Below, piece after piece: positions 62,574-64,000 of a DNA stretch of 64,000 nt. The notes beneath the pieces were generated by a model. The model was not told the DNA's origin. It ran no database searches and worked only from the letters and a program-made list of their open reading frames with translations. The position numbers were made by a program, and so were the translations under genes. The stretch is from the NCBI GenBank assembly GCA_036937835.1, contig CM072881.1, positions 4,407,001 to 4,471,000 on the forward strand. Direction: 5' to 3'. Position 1 is the first letter of the stretch. Each line of letters begins with the position of its first letter. This DNA is from Pampus argenteus (Eukaryota; Chordata; Actinopteri; Scombriformes; Stromateidae).

Positions 62574-62936
62574 GTCTGGCAACAACTCTATTTGGTCTGT
62601 GGACTGTGGTCACCCCCATTCCTTCCATATTCCAGATGTCATTGGGTTTAAATCTGTGCCTCTGCATGACAAGGTCAAGGTTCAACCTACATTTTCTTTA
62701 TTGAAACTCATTGTGCAAGCAAAGCTTGTGGCCTCTGGTTTGTGGATGGACAAAGACAGTGTCTCTTTAATAAAAGGCAGTGAACCAGTCGGGGATGGTT
62801 TGCTAAAGTTCCAACCATCATAAGGGAACATCAGTAGTTGTAAGCCAGCTTTCCTACTGCTGTAGAAGGAGGCTATGATCAATATCCACTGACTTTTTAA
62901 AGTATTGGACCAGCTCCCATTCTGTCCCCACTGAGT

Positions 62937-62990
62937 TTATGATGATGATGATGATGATTCTGATTCTTCTTCTTCTTCTTCTTCTTCTTC
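62937..62990. repeat. (GAT)n and (TTC)n microsatellites
   Basis: A GAT run (62939-62957) followed by a TTC run (62964-62990). Confidence 0.92.
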
Positions 62991-64000
62991 CTCGCAGAAA
63001 AGCAATTTATAAACGCTGTTGTCTGAGGCAATAAACATTATAGTCCTCTCTCAACAATGTGACTGCTAGCAGAATTTCTTCTTTCATGGTCTGATTGTCT
63101 TTTCTTTTTTTAATTTTGCAATGGTTTGTGCTGTTGCTGTTGTTGTAGCAACTTCCTCTTTCAGGTTTGATTCCAGCATATTGAGGATGAGCATATTTTT
63201 TTCTCCGGCTCTGTTTCTGATTGCTGGTGATCAAAGATAAACTACAGGAGAAGGAAAATGTTTGAGAAAACTGACATTAACTGCGTAGGGTGCAAAATAC
63301 ATAAAAGTCTTCATAACATATTTTCACTTATTAGTCACATAGTGAAGGAGAACACTCTCATTCTGTTTTACTCTATTAATTAATACCTTTCTTGGTTCAA
63401 CAAGTCACTTTGATTGCTGGAGAAAAAGAAGGACGGCTCAACAATCTAGCCATCAAATGTTCATCATAAATTATTCAGAATATGGTGAATTGGCAAAAAT
63501 GTTACAAAGAGTCATTTTTCTATCTTCATCAGACTGTGATTTCTAGAATTCATCCAAGGCCTTAGACAGGATGGCTGCTGCACATAGTAGATGTTCCGGC
63601 ATCTTTAAAGGAAGAGATCTATGGGGAAGAAACAGCCACAGTCACATCTGCAGAAATGTAGGAGGATGAATGAATTCTCACTGATAGCTGCTAAAAATAA
63701 ATGACAGTATGAGACAAACAATCATATGTGGGCCAGTCATCTGCTTGGAAGAGATTAAATAGCCCAACACCCTGGACACACTGCCTGCATCACTGCACTG
63801 TGTTGCTCCACAAGTTCCACTCATTTCCAATGTAATGCTACATTTGTCCCGCGAGCCCAAGCAGTTACACTGTAGGTTAGAAGCATCAAAATATCCAATG
63901 TTGCTCTAGCAGTTGCTTATTAATAAAATATTATGGGGCTCTCAGATGAAGTTCATTAAAATGCAGTAATATGAGTCATTAATGCATTTGCTATTGTTCA

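Larger units (their letters stand above)
61601..64000. other. Intergenic, no gene firmly recognised
   Basis: Holds a CA array, the interstitial telomeric block and coding-like but unrecognised sequence around it (62370-62823), then GAT/TTC arrays. The window ends without a recognisable exon. Confidence 0.45.

Overview
This window is vertebrate nuclear DNA, almost certainly from a ray-finned (teleost, probably percomorph) fish. The evidence is a split gene with canonical GT-AG introns, very dense CA/GT, AT and pentanucleotide microsatellites, and several dispersed repeats typical of spiny-rayed fish genomes. There is no operon structure, and no tRNA or rRNA gene, CRISPR array or prokaryotic feature was seen.

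The only gene that can be supported lies on the minus strand at the left end (coding exons between 1435 and 11431). Five coding exons join without a frame break into a 304-residue, four-membrane-span, claudin-like protein of the GSG1/GSG1L family. By elimination it is probably gsg1l2. All splice sites were read directly and every junction keeps frame (intron phases 1, 1, 1, 2). A GC-richer stretch just upstream (11432-11640) is the likely 5' UTR and promoter. The first polyadenylation hexamer downstream of the stop is at 1001-1006.

The remaining ~52 kb (11.6-64 kb) looks like a gene desert, or possibly the intron of a neighbour whose exons lie outside the window. No recognisable exon was found there. 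It holds microsatellites, mutually similar copies of a dispersed repeat (about 6.28-6.92, 22.61-22.88, 43.19-44.40 and 60.13-60.30 kb), an ~887-bp solo-LTR-like element (43337-44223) lying between two converging copies of that repeat, a ~745-bp high-copy fish repeat on the minus strand (37756-38500), a pentanucleotide array (33446-33553), an interstitial telomeric block (62547-62573), a 41-bp near-perfect palindrome (55696-55736), and a few repeat-free stretches that could be conserved regulatory DNA.

No new multi-gene system was found. The observations most worth checking are the converging repeat pairs (one inside intron 3 of the gene), the solo LTR, the interstitial telomeric block flanked by coding-like sequence, and the palindrome.
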